64,000 bases of DNA from the NCBI RefSeq assembly GCF_022201045.2, contig NC_068560.1, positions 28,413,501 through 28,477,500 of the forward strand. Reading direction: 5' to 3'. Shown here in pieces: positions 38,955-51,300 of the stretch. The notes under the pieces were generated by a model. The model made no database searches and was not told the DNA's origin. It saw only the letters and a list, made by a program, of their open reading frames with translations. Position 1 is the stretch's first letter. Each line of letters opens with the position of its first letter. The translations under genes and the position numbers were made by a program. This stretch comes from Citrus sinensis (lineage: Eukaryota; Streptophyta; Magnoliopsida; Sapindales; Rutaceae).

Positions 38955-39567
38955 GGGTAATTTTTAAAAACCTCCCCTGAGGTTTGGGCTTGTTGCAAGT
39001 AGATGGTGAGAATTGATTTATTTGTAAAAAATCCCCTACCGTCAGTTAAGTTTAACATTGACCGTTAGTTGACCGTGCAAAGACAATATTACCCTTAACA
39101 ATAGTTTGTAAACGAAAATAACTAAAAAAAAACCAAAATTATTGGTGCAAAAAGCACAAATCCTATTTTCTGACAATTTTATCCTTGTCAATTCTAAAAA
39201 TTTATAATATCATAGGTAAAGATTATGACTATTTCATTTTTAAATTTTTAATTTTATCTTTCTTGTAGGAATTTTAAGGAAATATCAATAATTTAAAGAG
39301 GATTTTTTAATTTTTTAATTTTAATTTTTTATAAGAACTTTAAGAAAATATTAATAATTTAAAAAGTGTAAAATAGCTAATAATTTTGGTTTTTTTTTAG
39401 TTATTTTCGTTTATAAACTATTGTTAAGGGTAATATTGTCTTTGCACGGTCAACTAACGGTCAATGTTAAACCTAACTGACGGTAGGGGGTTTTTTACAA
39501 ATAAATCAATTCTCGCCATCTACTTGCAATAAGCCCAAACCTCAGGGGAGTTTTTTAAAAATTACCC
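38955..39567. mobile_element. MULE-type MITE, 613 bp, ~190-base TIRs
   Basis: The ends are long inverted repeats. The left arm begins GGGTAATTTTTAAAAACCTC at 38955 and reads for about 190 bases, with the same words returning inverted up to 39567 (for example GACGGTAGGGG against CCCCTACCGTC, and the ATATTGTCTTTGCACGGTCA block). A perfect 10-base target duplication, AACAACATAA, lies at 38945-38954 and 39568-39577. Long TIRs plus a 9-11-base duplication indicate the Mutator superfamily. There is no transposase. As RNA it would fold into a long hairpin. Confidence 0.9.
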
Positions 39568-39577
39568 AACAACATAA

Positions 39578-40857
39578 TAACATTGGAGTAATAACATCCA
39601 AATCCTTGATGTTCTTGTTTTCTCAGCTAAGGACATAATTATTTATTTATATCAAATATGTCCCTGGTACCACTAGCACTATTGAAATGGTGGAATTACT
39701 TTGTACTCTTACGTACCATTTACTTATTCATATATATTGCGTAAGGAAAAATGAAATTCTAATTGAAAATTTTATGATTTAATATGAAAATAAATATTTT
39801 ATAAAATCAAAATCAACCTCAACTGTAAAGTTCACAAATTAATTAGACAAATTTATTAAATCTTCAATATTAAATTAGATATAAACATGTTGTTTATAAA
39901 ATAATTGAATGATAGTATTCAAACTTAAAAATAAATGTAAGAGTAAGTTGGTCATTTCCTAAATAATTTGATTATTTATATAAGGGTGAGGGTGTTTGAA
40001 CCCACTATTTTCCTTTCAATGCCCACTTTTTGAGTTGAAATAATTATCAGATTATAACTAATTATTTTAATTCACTAATTCTCAAAAATCACAAAATTAT
40101 CCTTGATTAACTACTTTCTCTCTAGTTTTTATCTTTCTAGTAATAATAGTCAAAGCTTAGACTAGTTTTCATCTCTTTTATTTTTATTTTTTATTCTTTC
40201 TTACTAAATCAATTTTATCTTTTTCTTACTTTTCGTTACTAACATTATTAGTTCTTATATACTTTTATAGTTTAAATTTGTGCTTTTGAATGGTATAAAA
40301 AATTTATTTTTAATTTTTACATAATGAGTATTGTTTCTTTTATTTTATTTTAGATTATAATAGAATTGAACTTTATTAAATTTTGAACAATTTCATAACA
40401 TTTACTTCATATATCACAATAAATTTTCGATAAGGAAAAAGGGTGACGGAAGAGAGAACAATGTAAAATAAGTAATTGATAAAATTATGTTTTTACAATA
40501 AAAATTTTAATTTAAAAAAGAACGTAGGGAAGAAATTAATGAGTTTAAATAATCCCACCTTTTCTACAACTACAAGGTTAGTGGGTTAGAGACTTGATTA
40601 TAATCGTTTAATAGCTCGTGTAAGAAATAGTAAACATTTAGGGACCCAGATATTATTATCCTAATATCATTCAAGTGCTACTGTTTATTTTGTATTTATA
40701 AACAATTATATTTATTAATATTTTTTCAAAAAATAATCACTCCCCACCTTTTTCCCTCCTCTCTCTTTCTCTTCTCTTTTGCCGACCAAATGAAACATTA
40801 ACAAGTAATTAAAACTCACTCATTCCATTCACTCACTGTGCATTCACACATTCACCA
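39578..40857. other. Intergenic region upstream of the MAPKKK gene
   Basis: AT-rich, no gene. Bases 40,741-40,785 are a pyrimidine-rich stretch just before the start codon, typical of a 5' leader. No AACGG-type cell-cycle motif was seen in the last ~450 bases. Confidence 0.5.
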
Positions 40858-43800
40858 ATGCAAGATCTCTTCGGCTCAGTGCGCCGATCAATTGTATTCC
40901 GTACGACGGCGGAGTCCACCACCGACGCACAAACGGCAAACTCACCGACGCCGTTTTCCGGAGGAAATTTGGTGGAAAGGTTCAATTCTTGCATCCGCAA
41001 TTCTCGAGTTTTAAGCAAACACATTTCGCCGTCGGTAAAAATGTCGCCGCCGATCCGATGGCGGAAGGGCGAGTTGATCGGTTGTGGGGCTTTTGGAAGA
41101 GTGTATATGGGAATGAATCTTGATTCCGGCGAGCTTTTAGCGGTGAAGCAGGTCCTGTTATTTTTTAATTTTGATTTTTTTTTGCTATTGTTTTTTCTTG
41201 TCGATGAATAAAGTTTGATTTTTGGATATAGAGTTTGGTTTTTGATGTTGCTTCTTGTCAATTCTTTAGTGGGCACTCTTTGTGTTTCTTCACTCTTTTG
41301 CGCTTGGGTTCTTATTGTCCAAGAATAAAGTTTGATATTTGGGTTCAAGCTTGGTTTGTTAAGTTGCTTCTTGTGAATTCTTTAGTTGGTGTTCTCAATT
41401 ATATGGTTGCAATTTGTATTTAAAATATAAGTCATGTAATTTTGGTTATTTTGTACTAGGGTTTGATAGAGTTTGTTTTTCGTTGCTCTTTTTCAGGTCT
41501 TAATTGCGGCAAATTTTGCTTCAAAGGAAAAGGCGCAGGTTTGATTATGGACTTGTCATTCTAGTTTGATTTTTGATGATTTAGTTATGTTTTGAGGTCT
41601 TAGTATCTTTAATACATGGCCTAGTTCAATTGGTCTGCTTGTTGCCTTAAGTAGGATCACATCAAGGAGCTTGAGGAAGAAGTTAAGCTTCTAAAAGATC
41701 TCTCTCATCCAAACATTGTTGTGAGTTAATAAGTATGATCTTCTGTTTTTACATTGAATTTATGATGTCTATTACTTTTCCAACTGAGTATGTCATTTTG
41801 GATCTGTCAGAGATATTTGGGGACGGTTAGGGAGGAGGAATCATTAAATATTCTGTTGGAGTTTGTTCCTGGTGGATCAATATCATCACTTCTGGGGAAA
41901 TTCGGACCCTTCCCAGAGGCTGTACGTCTCTGCTAACTGACCTTGCAAATTCTAGGTGTTTTGAAATGCTAATCTTATGTACCAATTTGTTAAGTAGGTT
42001 ATGCGAACTTACACGAAACAATTGTTGCTGGGGCTGGAATATTTGCACAATCATGGAATTATGCACAGGGACATTAAGGTGCTTTTCTTACTTGTTAGAG
42101 AAATGTCTACGGTTTCTTACTTGTTTATTGCTCATAAACTAATGAACATCTTTTTTATATCCATCTATTTTCAGGGAGCAAATATCCTTGTAGACAATAA
42201 AGGATGCATTAAACTTGCAGATTTTGGTGCATCCAAACAGGTTGCCGAGCTGGTAATTTACCAATCACTCCACTTTCTGTTACATCTAAATTAATTTTTC
42301 TTGTAATTTGGAAACTGCTTCTTTGAATTATTAATTTATAAACCACTTCTACAGTTTAATCTATCTAACAAAATGCTTGTTACAATAGGCAACCATTTCG
42401 GGTGCCAAGTCCATGAAGGGTACTCCATATTGGATGGCTCCAGAAGTCATTCGGCAGACTGGGCATAGCTAGTAAGTTGACTCTGCGGTTAACTTTTTAG
42501 ATAATGAAGATCACAACTGTGGTCGATATTATTCATTAAAAAATATGATGGTCTAACTTTTCCTGATACTTTACGGCTATGACTTTCTAGCTCTGCTGAC
42601 ATATGGAGTGTTGGATGTACGGTAATTGAAATGGCCACTGGAAAGCCTCCTTGGAGTCAACAGTATCAGGAGGTATTCATTTTTCCAGCTGTCAACAGCT
42701 TGTTCGATATAGTGTTCTTTCTTATGTTGGCCTGACATGTTTCTCCAGGTTGCTGCTCTCTTTCATATAGGGACTACAAAGTCTCATCCACCAATTCCAG
42801 AGAACCTTTCTGTGAAGGCAAAAGATTTTTTGCTGAAATGTCTGGAAAAGTATATTACTTAATGCTATAAATTTTTCTTTGCGCCTTTGACATCTATTAT
42901 AGCAGTATTGAATATAGACTGTCTGAATTACATGAGGCATTAAGTGTTTCTTTTGTTCCATGGCAGGGAACCAGATTTGAGGCCAACAGCATCTGAATTG
43001 CTAAAGGTGATTCAATTTTGATTGCCCTTAAATACTAGAACATTGTTGTTCTTCAATTCTGCTATAAATATGTCAAATGACAATGATTGTGAGGAAAACT
43101 GTCCAGAAACAGTCAGACTTTTATATAGTTTCAAACGCTTATTTGTCAATTACTTGCAGCATCCATTTGTCACTGGGGATGACGAGGATCCTGTTTTACA
43201 TGCTTCTGTCATGGTTAGTATATTTAAAGTATATTCTTGTATCATTCAAATATTAATTATCGTCATTTGTATTCTTATGTATTAATTTATTTGAATCAAA
43301 TCATTTTTTTCTAATGACATACATTGTGATATGTTCAGAAAAGTTCTGAAATTCTTTCACCATCACATGTTGCCAACTTGGAAAGCCTGTAAGTATTACA
43401 TATCTTCTGAATATTCTAGATAATACATTTTTTTTTAAACCCGGAGATTTGTGACAATAGCATCAATTTGTTGCCAGTCAGATGTTGACCTCCCCTGGCT
43501 CACCTGGCTCAGCAGATATATGTAATTTGGATAGTCTGAGCTGCTCAAGAGTAATTGCGGAGAAATTGTCTGGAAGCATGCATGGATGGGTAACAAGCAA
43601 TAGCAATGATGATATGTGTCAGCTTGACCAAGAGGATTTTGTGGCTGGTGATAGAAAGCTTAGTTCTATTTTGGCACCTAATGACCTTGAAAAGGTGAGC
43701 AATTGCTTTATATTCTTTTGCAGCTTACATAATGTTTTAATGATGTAAGAGCTTTAATAGTTACTAGTTACATGCTTTTTTGCTTGTTATTAGAGTCGTA

Positions 43801-44845
43801 ATCCAATGTGTGAGCCTTCTGATGATTGGAGGTGGAAGTTTGATGGAAGTCCTGAACCAGAAAAAAATGAACTGAAACCAGACAGTGATGAGTCGCTTAA
43901 GGTGCCTGCAAGTCGCATCAATGCTTCTGGTGAGGAAGACAATGGATTTTCATTTCCTCGTGGTACTCCACTCTCTGAGGATGATGATGAACTTACTGAA
44001 TCAAAAATCAAAGCCTTTCTGGATGCAAAGGTACTGGTTTGCATCAGAATTGGCCTTTTTGTGGTCATGTTAAATTTGATTTACATTACATTGATGATGC
44101 ACTAAATTATTTCTTCAGGCCTTAGAACTAAAGAAACTGCAGACGCCTTTATACGAAGAGTTTTATAACAGTTTAAATTCAGCTTGCTCTCCCAGCTTTG
44201 TGGAGAGCGTGTGTGATGAAACCTCTCCAAATTACTTGAAATTACCTCCTAAAAGCAGGTCACCCAGTCGGGCACCTGTTGGCACTTCACCTGTGGCCGT
44301 TGATGCAGTTGGCACAGGAAGTCCTGGTAGTAACGGCAAGCGAGCATCTAATATTGGTGTTGCAAGCAACATATCTGCACAAGAAAATTCATCCCCTCAG
44401 CCAGAGTCATGTAGTCCCAGGTTGATTCATGGGTATTTTTTTTAGGTATTTCTTTATATTGATTTCTTCTTAGCTGTTGACTAATATGAGTTAGAATGGG
44501 TCTACTATTTACAGTATGAGTTTTTCCGAGAGACAGAGAAAGTGGAAGGAAGAGCTTCGCCAAGAGCTTGAGAGAGAGCGAGGTATATATTTCTTTGTCC
44601 TTCCCACACTTCCCGCCCCTCCCCAACTTTTCTTCCTTTTAAAAATTATGTATAATAATTCTCATGTAGCAATGGCTTTGTACAGAGCAAGCTTAACCTT
44701 TTGTGTACTTAAAACATGATTATGAAAAACATTGTTTGCAGAGATGATGCGCCAAGCAGGCGTGGGGGGGAAGTCATCATCTCCAAAGGATCGAGTTGTA
44801 AATCGGCAGAGAGATCGAACAAGGTTTGCATCTCCAGGAAAATAA
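40858..44845 (+). CDS. NPK1: MAPKKK of the ANP/NPK1 family
   Basis: Seventeen exons (40858-41151, 41497-41538, 41655-41720, 41811-41921, 41998-42078, 42175-42252, 42389-42471, 42591-42672, 42749-42849, 42967-43006, 43160-43213, 43339-43388, 43478-43694, 43794-44030, 44119-44432, 44515-44582, 44742-44845) give about 673 residues. The N terminus [15 protein letters not shown] and basic linker are ANP/NPK1-specific. Kinase domain: glycine loop GCGAFG 75-80, AVK97, HRDIKGAN from 194, DFG 214-216, GTPYWMAPE. The C terminus has acidic/serine-rich sequence, [15 protein letters not shown] and the ending RFASPGK. These kinases drive the NACK-PQR cascade that expands the phragmoplast in cytokinesis and also signal oxidative and immune stress. 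The donor at 44432/44433 could instead be 44420/44421 (same phase, four codons fewer). ANP1, 2 or 3 orthology is unsettled. Confidence 0.93.
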
Positions 44846-45537
44846 TCTTGCATTTCAATGCTGATCCTCACAGAGAAATTGAATCCTCACAGAGAAATTG
44901 AATCATGAGTTCATCTTAAAAAATACACAGTTGGTTTGGCGGAGCAGTGAAATAATTTGGTTTGGCAGACGCTTCAAATCAACAAGTGCTTGTTGAGCCT
45001 AAAATGTGTATGCAATTTTTTTTCCCCCCTTTAGAGGCCAAGCTGGAGTTTTGTTGTTGATTCTCTGCCGCCGCATCTTTTATTTGTTATTTTTTTTGGT
45101 GGTTTTGCTGGGGATGTGAATGCTCCTCAAGTTTGTATCTAGTGTGTACAAATTGTATTGTCAGATGTTGATTAATCATCTTGATCATCAATATTACATC
45201 TTTTTAAAGCCGTATACAGACATCTTATACAGACTTAGATCTTACATGTCATTTTCTCTTCCTATGCCATCTCTTAAAACACTCACATTTTGTCACGCTT
45301 CTGTTTCGGAGATTCATTTCAGCAGCAGAAACAGGTTTTACGAAAGGAAAAAAAAAATTAGAAACATAAAATTAAACACACCCAGAAAGGTAATATCAAT
45401 TGGCAATGCTAGCATTCACATGTTATTGTTGAAATGCATCACACAACAATGAAAGAAGAAAATCACATCTGTGAAGGAAAAAAGAATCAACTATGAACAC
45501 CATTTGCAATTGAATCAAAGAAAAGGACGTGGCACCT
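44846..45537. other. Convergent 3' region of MAPKKK and TANGLED
   Basis: The 3' untranslated regions of the two genes meet here, 692 bases between stop codons. A short tandem duplication (TCACAGAGAAATTGAATC twice, 44870-44904) lies just after the MAPKKK stop. No gene was seen. Confidence 0.6.
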
Positions 45538-47417
45538 TTAGATTCTCCCCATTGAGAATCGCTTAGGCACATAAGTAGGACGCTGTTTCAATCCACTCAT
45601 TTGCCCATCACACTTCTGTACAGTTTTTCTGCTCTTCAATGGAGACACCAATCTGTTTGCCAATCTTGAAGGTGAAAATGATCGACGCAGTTTTGATGCT
45701 GTTGACAACTTCGGGGACTTCTTGCTTAAGTTTGTTGACCTTGTGGGCGAAAGAGAAGAAATCACTGGTGGACTTTTGATTTTCACTTGAAACTTGGAGG
45801 CCGAAGGCGGGGACTTAATCAAGAACTTGTGTGGAGTAGTTTGCTTGTTTCTTGTAATAACTGGAGACCTTATCTTGCTCACTTTTTGCTGCTGTGAAGA
45901 GGGTGTTGAAAGAAACAAAGGTTGCTTATCTCTTGCAATAACTGGAGACCTTGTCTTGCAAAACTTTTGCTGTTGTGAAGGTGTTGCACGAAACAAAGGA
46001 TTTGGAAACAATACAGTCTTTTTAGTCCAAGGCTTGTTTCTGGGTGACACTCTATTTGCCAAGTATCTGTTGTTCTCCTTATCAAGTTCTATTACTTTTG
46101 GAGGTGAAACCTTGAAGTTGATTCGTGATTGAGCCCTTTGACGCTTTGGAGAATCAGATTCTGATCTAATCGATTGCAGCTTATTCTGCTTTTCCTTCTT
46201 TCTTCTAACTCTCAGCTCGGTGTTTTCAGGATTTGGCCGGTGGTTTCTCTTTTCAGTCACAGGTGTTTTTGGATCTTCAATTGTAATTTTCTTGGTCTTG
46301 GTAGCAACTGCAGCCACTATTTCTCTTGCAAATTGAGTTGCTTGTAGAATTTCTCCCACTGTTTCGCCTACTAGCATTGCTGGTAACGACATTCCACGCC
46401 ACTCACCTGAGTAAAAAGATCTAAATTGTTAGCACGCAACTCCATTGATATCAAGCTTGGTGATGAGCAAATAATCTGACCATCGAACACAATATGCTGA
46501 TTATAGCAATAGTACTAACCTCCTGCAGGTGCTGGAAATTTTCCCTTGGGAGATTTTCTGGGGGTAGCATTCTTGATCCTGCAAATTACCAAGCAAACGA
46601 ACATATTCGCACGGAATGATTAAAATTATCACGCTGATGACCTCATAAGAAAATAAAAAGTAAAATTCAAACCCAGAATTGATATCATACCTTAAAGACT
46701 CTTGCTTGCACCTGAGACTAGTTCTCAAGTAACCTCTAGTACTTCTGGGACTGAGGCTAACCCCAGAAATCATCTTAGTCCCTCCTGTTACTGTGTATTG
46801 CAGCTCTTGCAATCTTGCCATACATTTGTCCACCTTCATAAGCCAACCAACAAATAACACAAACCCACAGGTTAAAGAAAATTAAAGAAGAAATTCAAAT
46901 CCCCATTGGCAGAAAATTGTCTACGTGGCTGCTGAGAAAACTAAGGAAACCAAAAAAGAATAAAAACTCTGATATGAATTATACTTAGCTAGGCCTAGAG
47001 CAGAAACTGTTTATGATCATTCTTAAGTTTAGAGAAACAAAGAAAACAATTAAAATCCCATTGAGAAGAACATTCTCTGCTTGGTTACTGAGAAGACAAT
47101 GGAAACAAAAGAATTCAAAGATCTTGAAATTGTTACCACAAGTAGAAATTATTACAAACCCATCTGCTGATAATATGAAAAAAACCAAAAGAACTAAGAG
47201 AACAAAAAAAAAAGAAACGCGTTTGAACTTGTGACTCAGATAAGCCTAATGCAACCCCAGCAATTTAAACACCTTAAAAAGGGAAAATCAAAATCAAAGA
47301 CCCCAGCAATTTTTTTATATAACAGTATTATTGTACCTTCTTTACAGTTTCTCTGAGAAGCACGGGATTAAGAGGAGCCAAAACTTTCCTCTGCTTTGGT
47401 GGGGTTCTTGCAACCAT
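45538..47417 (-). CDS. TAN1: TANGLED, division-site microtubule-binding protein
   Basis: Four exons, 47337-47417, 46691-46833, 46520-46578 and 45538-46406, close in frame to 383 residues. The N terminus ([11 protein letters not shown], then [41 protein letters not shown] and [34 protein letters not shown]) is the conserved TANGLED signature. The remainder is strongly basic, Ser/Pro-rich and low in structure, with repeated SPVIARxKQ and [12 protein letters not shown] units and the ending [24 protein letters not shown] marks the cortical division site from prophase through cytokinesis, binds microtubules and the kinesins POK1/2, and guides the phragmoplast. The upstream region carries several AACGG motifs. 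KIN-14S lies upstream on the same strand. Confidence 0.95.
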
Positions 47418-47565
47418 TATTATTATTTTAGCCAATGGTAGCTCAAAGCAAGAAACTCAACTGTGGGTCTCTTTCAAGCTCCGCTCCTCCACTACTCTTT
47501 TTCTTCTTCTGTTAAGGGTCCATAAGCTTTTAACTCAAATGGGGGTCTTATCCACTTACAGTTTA

Positions 47566-47590
47566 TCTTCTTCTTCTTCTTCTTCTTCTT
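47566..47590 (+). repeat. (TTC)n microsatellite in the TANGLED leader
   Basis: An uninterrupted TTC/TCT run about 150 bases upstream of the TANGLED start, purine-rich (GAA) in the sense of the gene. Confidence 0.9.
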
Positions 47591-47705
47591 TCTTAATCAC
47601 TTGTTCGGCAGAAGAAACTGTTAGCTTTCTCTTTCACTTTCTGTTGAGTTTGAGTTTAACTCAGTGAAAAAAGTCAAAATAGAGATATTGCACTTCAACT
47701 TTTGT

Positions 47706-48034
47706 AACGGATCTTTTTGTTCCAACGGTCCAATCTATTCTGTACGAGTATTAGCTATTAAGAACGTATGCAAAACGGCTACTTTTTTGTTTTTAAATTC
47801 TTTCTTTGTAGCATTATTGTATTTATTAACTTTGTTATATTAATTTTTCTATTTCTTCTTGAAAGTGAGAGAATTATTGCTTAGCCGTTGATCATAATGA
47901 ATCAAACGGTCGAGGAACTTTTTGAATTTTGACTTTACGAAGGGTAGTGATTGCATGGTTGAAGCACAGGATGAGCTTGCATCGAGATCCACGTGTTATT
48001 ATCCAAACGTGATATAAAACAGATCCAAACCGTT
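47706..48034. promoter_or_regulatory. Cluster of six MSA-type AACGG cores upstream of TANGLED
   Basis: AACGG occurs on either strand at 47706-47710, 47724-47728, 47774-47778, 47885-47889 (inverted), 47905-47909 and 48030-48034 (inverted). The second (TCCAACGGTCC) fits 10 of 11 positions of the mitosis-specific activator consensus YCYAACGGYYA. MSA elements are bound by three-repeat MYB (MYB3R) factors that confine transcription to G2/M. The cluster begins 289 bases upstream of the TANGLED ATG. Function is inference. Confidence 0.55.
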
Positions 48035-48313
48035 CTTTTAGAAAAACACTTTGTGGCTATTTGCAACGATTACTCTTCATAAAATTTTCATTACCAAGAC
48101 TCTTGAATGGAGAGAAAAAGAAATGGAACTCCAACACAGTGAAAAATAACTGATTTTTCGTAAGCAAGAAGCATACACTTGAAAAGCATTCTAGATAGAG
48201 TTCCATAACAAAAACAATCACAGAACAACGAGAAGAAATATACTGTGTTATTGTATTGACAACAAAGACTGTTAAAAATTTGTTTTAGTTTTTCTTTTTT
48301 CATTCGTCGCATC

Positions 48314-51300
48314 TCAATTGAAGGTTTGAGAAGGCAATAATGATCTCCTGTAGTTCTTCATGCTTCTCGCCTTCAAAGGACTCCACACAAGTGTTTTCCT
48401 TTGCAGTGCAACAACAGTTGGATGCTTGGGCTTCCAAGAACCCGGTGCCTGCGTAGGGGGACTTCCCATGAACTTACTACTGCACCTCATTGCTGTTGGT
48501 GTACTTTCCAAAGCTGTGTTGAGCTCCGGCATGGGAGAAAACAGTTTCGAGTATCTTGCCTTTCGTGGATCCCTCATTAATGATTGCCTGCCGATTGCAT
48601 TTCCATTTTGATGTCGTGATAGAGAGGTGTGGAGTGGTGTTGTCATGTGTGAGCTTGTTTCTGGGCGGAGGGTAGCAATGGATACGCGTCTCTTTGGCTG
48701 AATAGCTTGTGTTGTTGAAGGAGTAGGTCTGACAGCAATTGACATCCTTCTTGGAATCATAAGCATTTTAGCATTTGTTGGGGCTGTCATTGTGGTTCTC
48801 TGAGTGTTTTCTTTTCCCTCGGATGCTGCCATTGTGGTTCTCATAGTGTTTTTTTTCTGAGGAGGGCGAGGAGATTGTGGAGGCACGAAGTTACTGATTC
48901 TTCGTAATGGCATCCTCATTTTTGAAGGAGCCAATGGTGGCTTTTTCTCTGTCTTGGTCTTTACTGCAACTTGTTTAAGAGTTGACTGAGTAGATGTAGC
49001 AGCAAAAGCTCTCGTTTCCTGCTTTATTCTTGTTTTCCTTTCCTCAGCTAATTGATTTTCCAGGTCCTTGACCTGTTATAAAGATTCAGTCTGGTTAGCA
49101 AAGCGAACAAAAACAATAAAAGCAGATAAACACTAAATCCCTACGATGCCGGCATGGTAGAACAGACTTTCTGCATTTTCATACTCTTAAAAGGAAGCTA
49201 TAATCATTTAAGAAGAGAAGAACTCAATGAACACACTAAATTAAGGATATGATAGGAAGTTTTAAACTAGACCATCATATTTAATTACCTTTTCTTGAAG
49301 GGCTCTGCAGATATGTTCTCTGGCAGCGAGCCTTAATTGTACAGACTGCAAATTGTCCTGCAACTTCTTTGTCTCCTTCTCATCCTGCTTTAACTTTTCT
49401 GCCTGTCATATAGCACAAAGCTTGAATTTCTGCAATTTGAGAGATCGTCTAAATTGTGTAAAAGCTTAAAAAGGATACATACCATTTGCTTGTACTTAAA
49501 AAGTTCAGAAATGTCTGATTGTTTCCGAGCAGGACCACTTTCAATTCCCCGAACTCGGCTGGCAAAATTCAGTGAACAAAGGGTCTCTCCAAGGTCTGAA
49601 GAACTTGGGCTGATCTGAACAAACATCAGAGTCTTGCAATCTCCACCTTCATTTTGTATTCCAGTTAGTATTATTTCTTCTAAAGAAGACCATGCACTTA
49701 AAAAAGACAAAAAAAAAGGGCCAACGGAGATTTTAGGGGCCAAAAAGTATATTCTGGAATCCTCCACAACAGGGTAAATAACCTTAGAACTTGCAGGGAA
49801 GGGCAATTGTGGAGGATTATACTCCAAATATAAGAATGCTAAGGCCAAAAAAGCTCACCTAGAGAGCTCTGCAAAATATGAGTGAGCTTCGAGTTCCTGG
49901 TTTTCACATAAGAATAGAATGTTTGTAAGATATTTTGAGTAAACAGTAGTTAATCAAGGAGAGAAAGAAGTGATGAACCTGTACGGAATGTGGCCTGATT
50001 TAGATGCCAGAGCAGATATAACATCACCAAGTGCAGAGAGAGATTTATTTATAAACTGAGATTCCTTCAACCTCTCACCATCAACTTCAATCTTCCCCAC
50101 ACGTTCACTGCCTGCCAAGTCTACCAGCCAGAGGTGACTCTTAGTCTTCTGCCCATTTATCAGATTCTCCCCCTTCACACTTACTCGCAACAAGCTACAT
50201 GAAAAGCAAACAATGTTTGCCAGCTCAATCTACGGATATTTCGGTGACCTTTTTATTTCATTACATAGTCTTCCATAAATCACTCTATCAGAATTAGAAA
50301 TTACCAGTGAGACCGGCTACTGAGCTCATTGGCATTGGTGGATCCAACAGATCTAACTCTGGCTCCAGACTTAAGTAGCTCCCACACTTCCTCTGTACCA
50401 TATACTTGAGCTTCAGTGAGTCCTGGCACTTCTTGGGTACCACCTTCTGCTGCTTGCTTTATCTCCAACCTTCATCCAAATAAAATTTAGATATATTTGT
50501 TTATTCCAATAAAAATTAGTTATTACCAGAAGTTACAAGATCAAGAGCTAAAAATATATCACCATGTCCTAAAACCAGAACAAAACTCTTGATTAGTTTA
50601 GTTGTGTAAAGCAGAAGCATTTTAAAGGAGGCCTGGATGCATACACTTAAGGAATCAACTTGGTGCCATTAATGGAATGAAAATAATCAATCAATATCAA
50701 AGCAGAAAATACCTTACAAGTGACATAAGGGAACTCACTTCTTAGAAGGCTGGTTGGAGTTTTCTACCAAAAGGTCCCTTATCTTCTCATTGTATACCTC
50801 TAACATGCTAACAAATAGCTCATATCTCATGATACCATTTCTGTGTTTGGAAACACGGAACAACTCCTCCAAAGTCCTGTAGTTCACACCCCTATTTTCA
50901 GGTGTTCCTTCCATTGTAAATGTCTTCCCAGTTCCTGTTTGCCCGTATGCAAAGATGCATACATTGTACCCATCCAATACCGAAGTCACGACGGGCTTAG
51001 TTTGCGCGAATACAGCCTCTGCATATTTTAGAAACACAAGATTAAGAACTTAAACAGTTGCAATATTTATGGAAATTAATTACTTATCACTAATATAAAA
51101 AGGCCTGAGATTACAGATTACCTTGATTGTCCTCAGGCTTAAACACATAATCAAACTTGAATTGCTTTTTGGAAGAATCAGAGGAAACAATTTGTAGCTC
51201 ATTTTCTTGTGATGAGTCAAACTCGACTACAGAAGTGGATCCATTAGCATTTTCAGCTTTGTTTAAAGGCCTACATCTGCAGAAGACCCTAATATTGCCT

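Larger units (their letters stand above)
47418..48313. other. TANGLED promoter and KIN-14S 3' region
   Basis: Bases 47,418-47,600 are a pyrimidine/purine-biased leader including a (TTC)n run. Bases 47,700-48,035 carry the AACGG cluster listed separately. Bases 48,040-48,313 should be 3' untranslated sequence of the kinesin gene. No other gene was seen. Confidence 0.6.
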
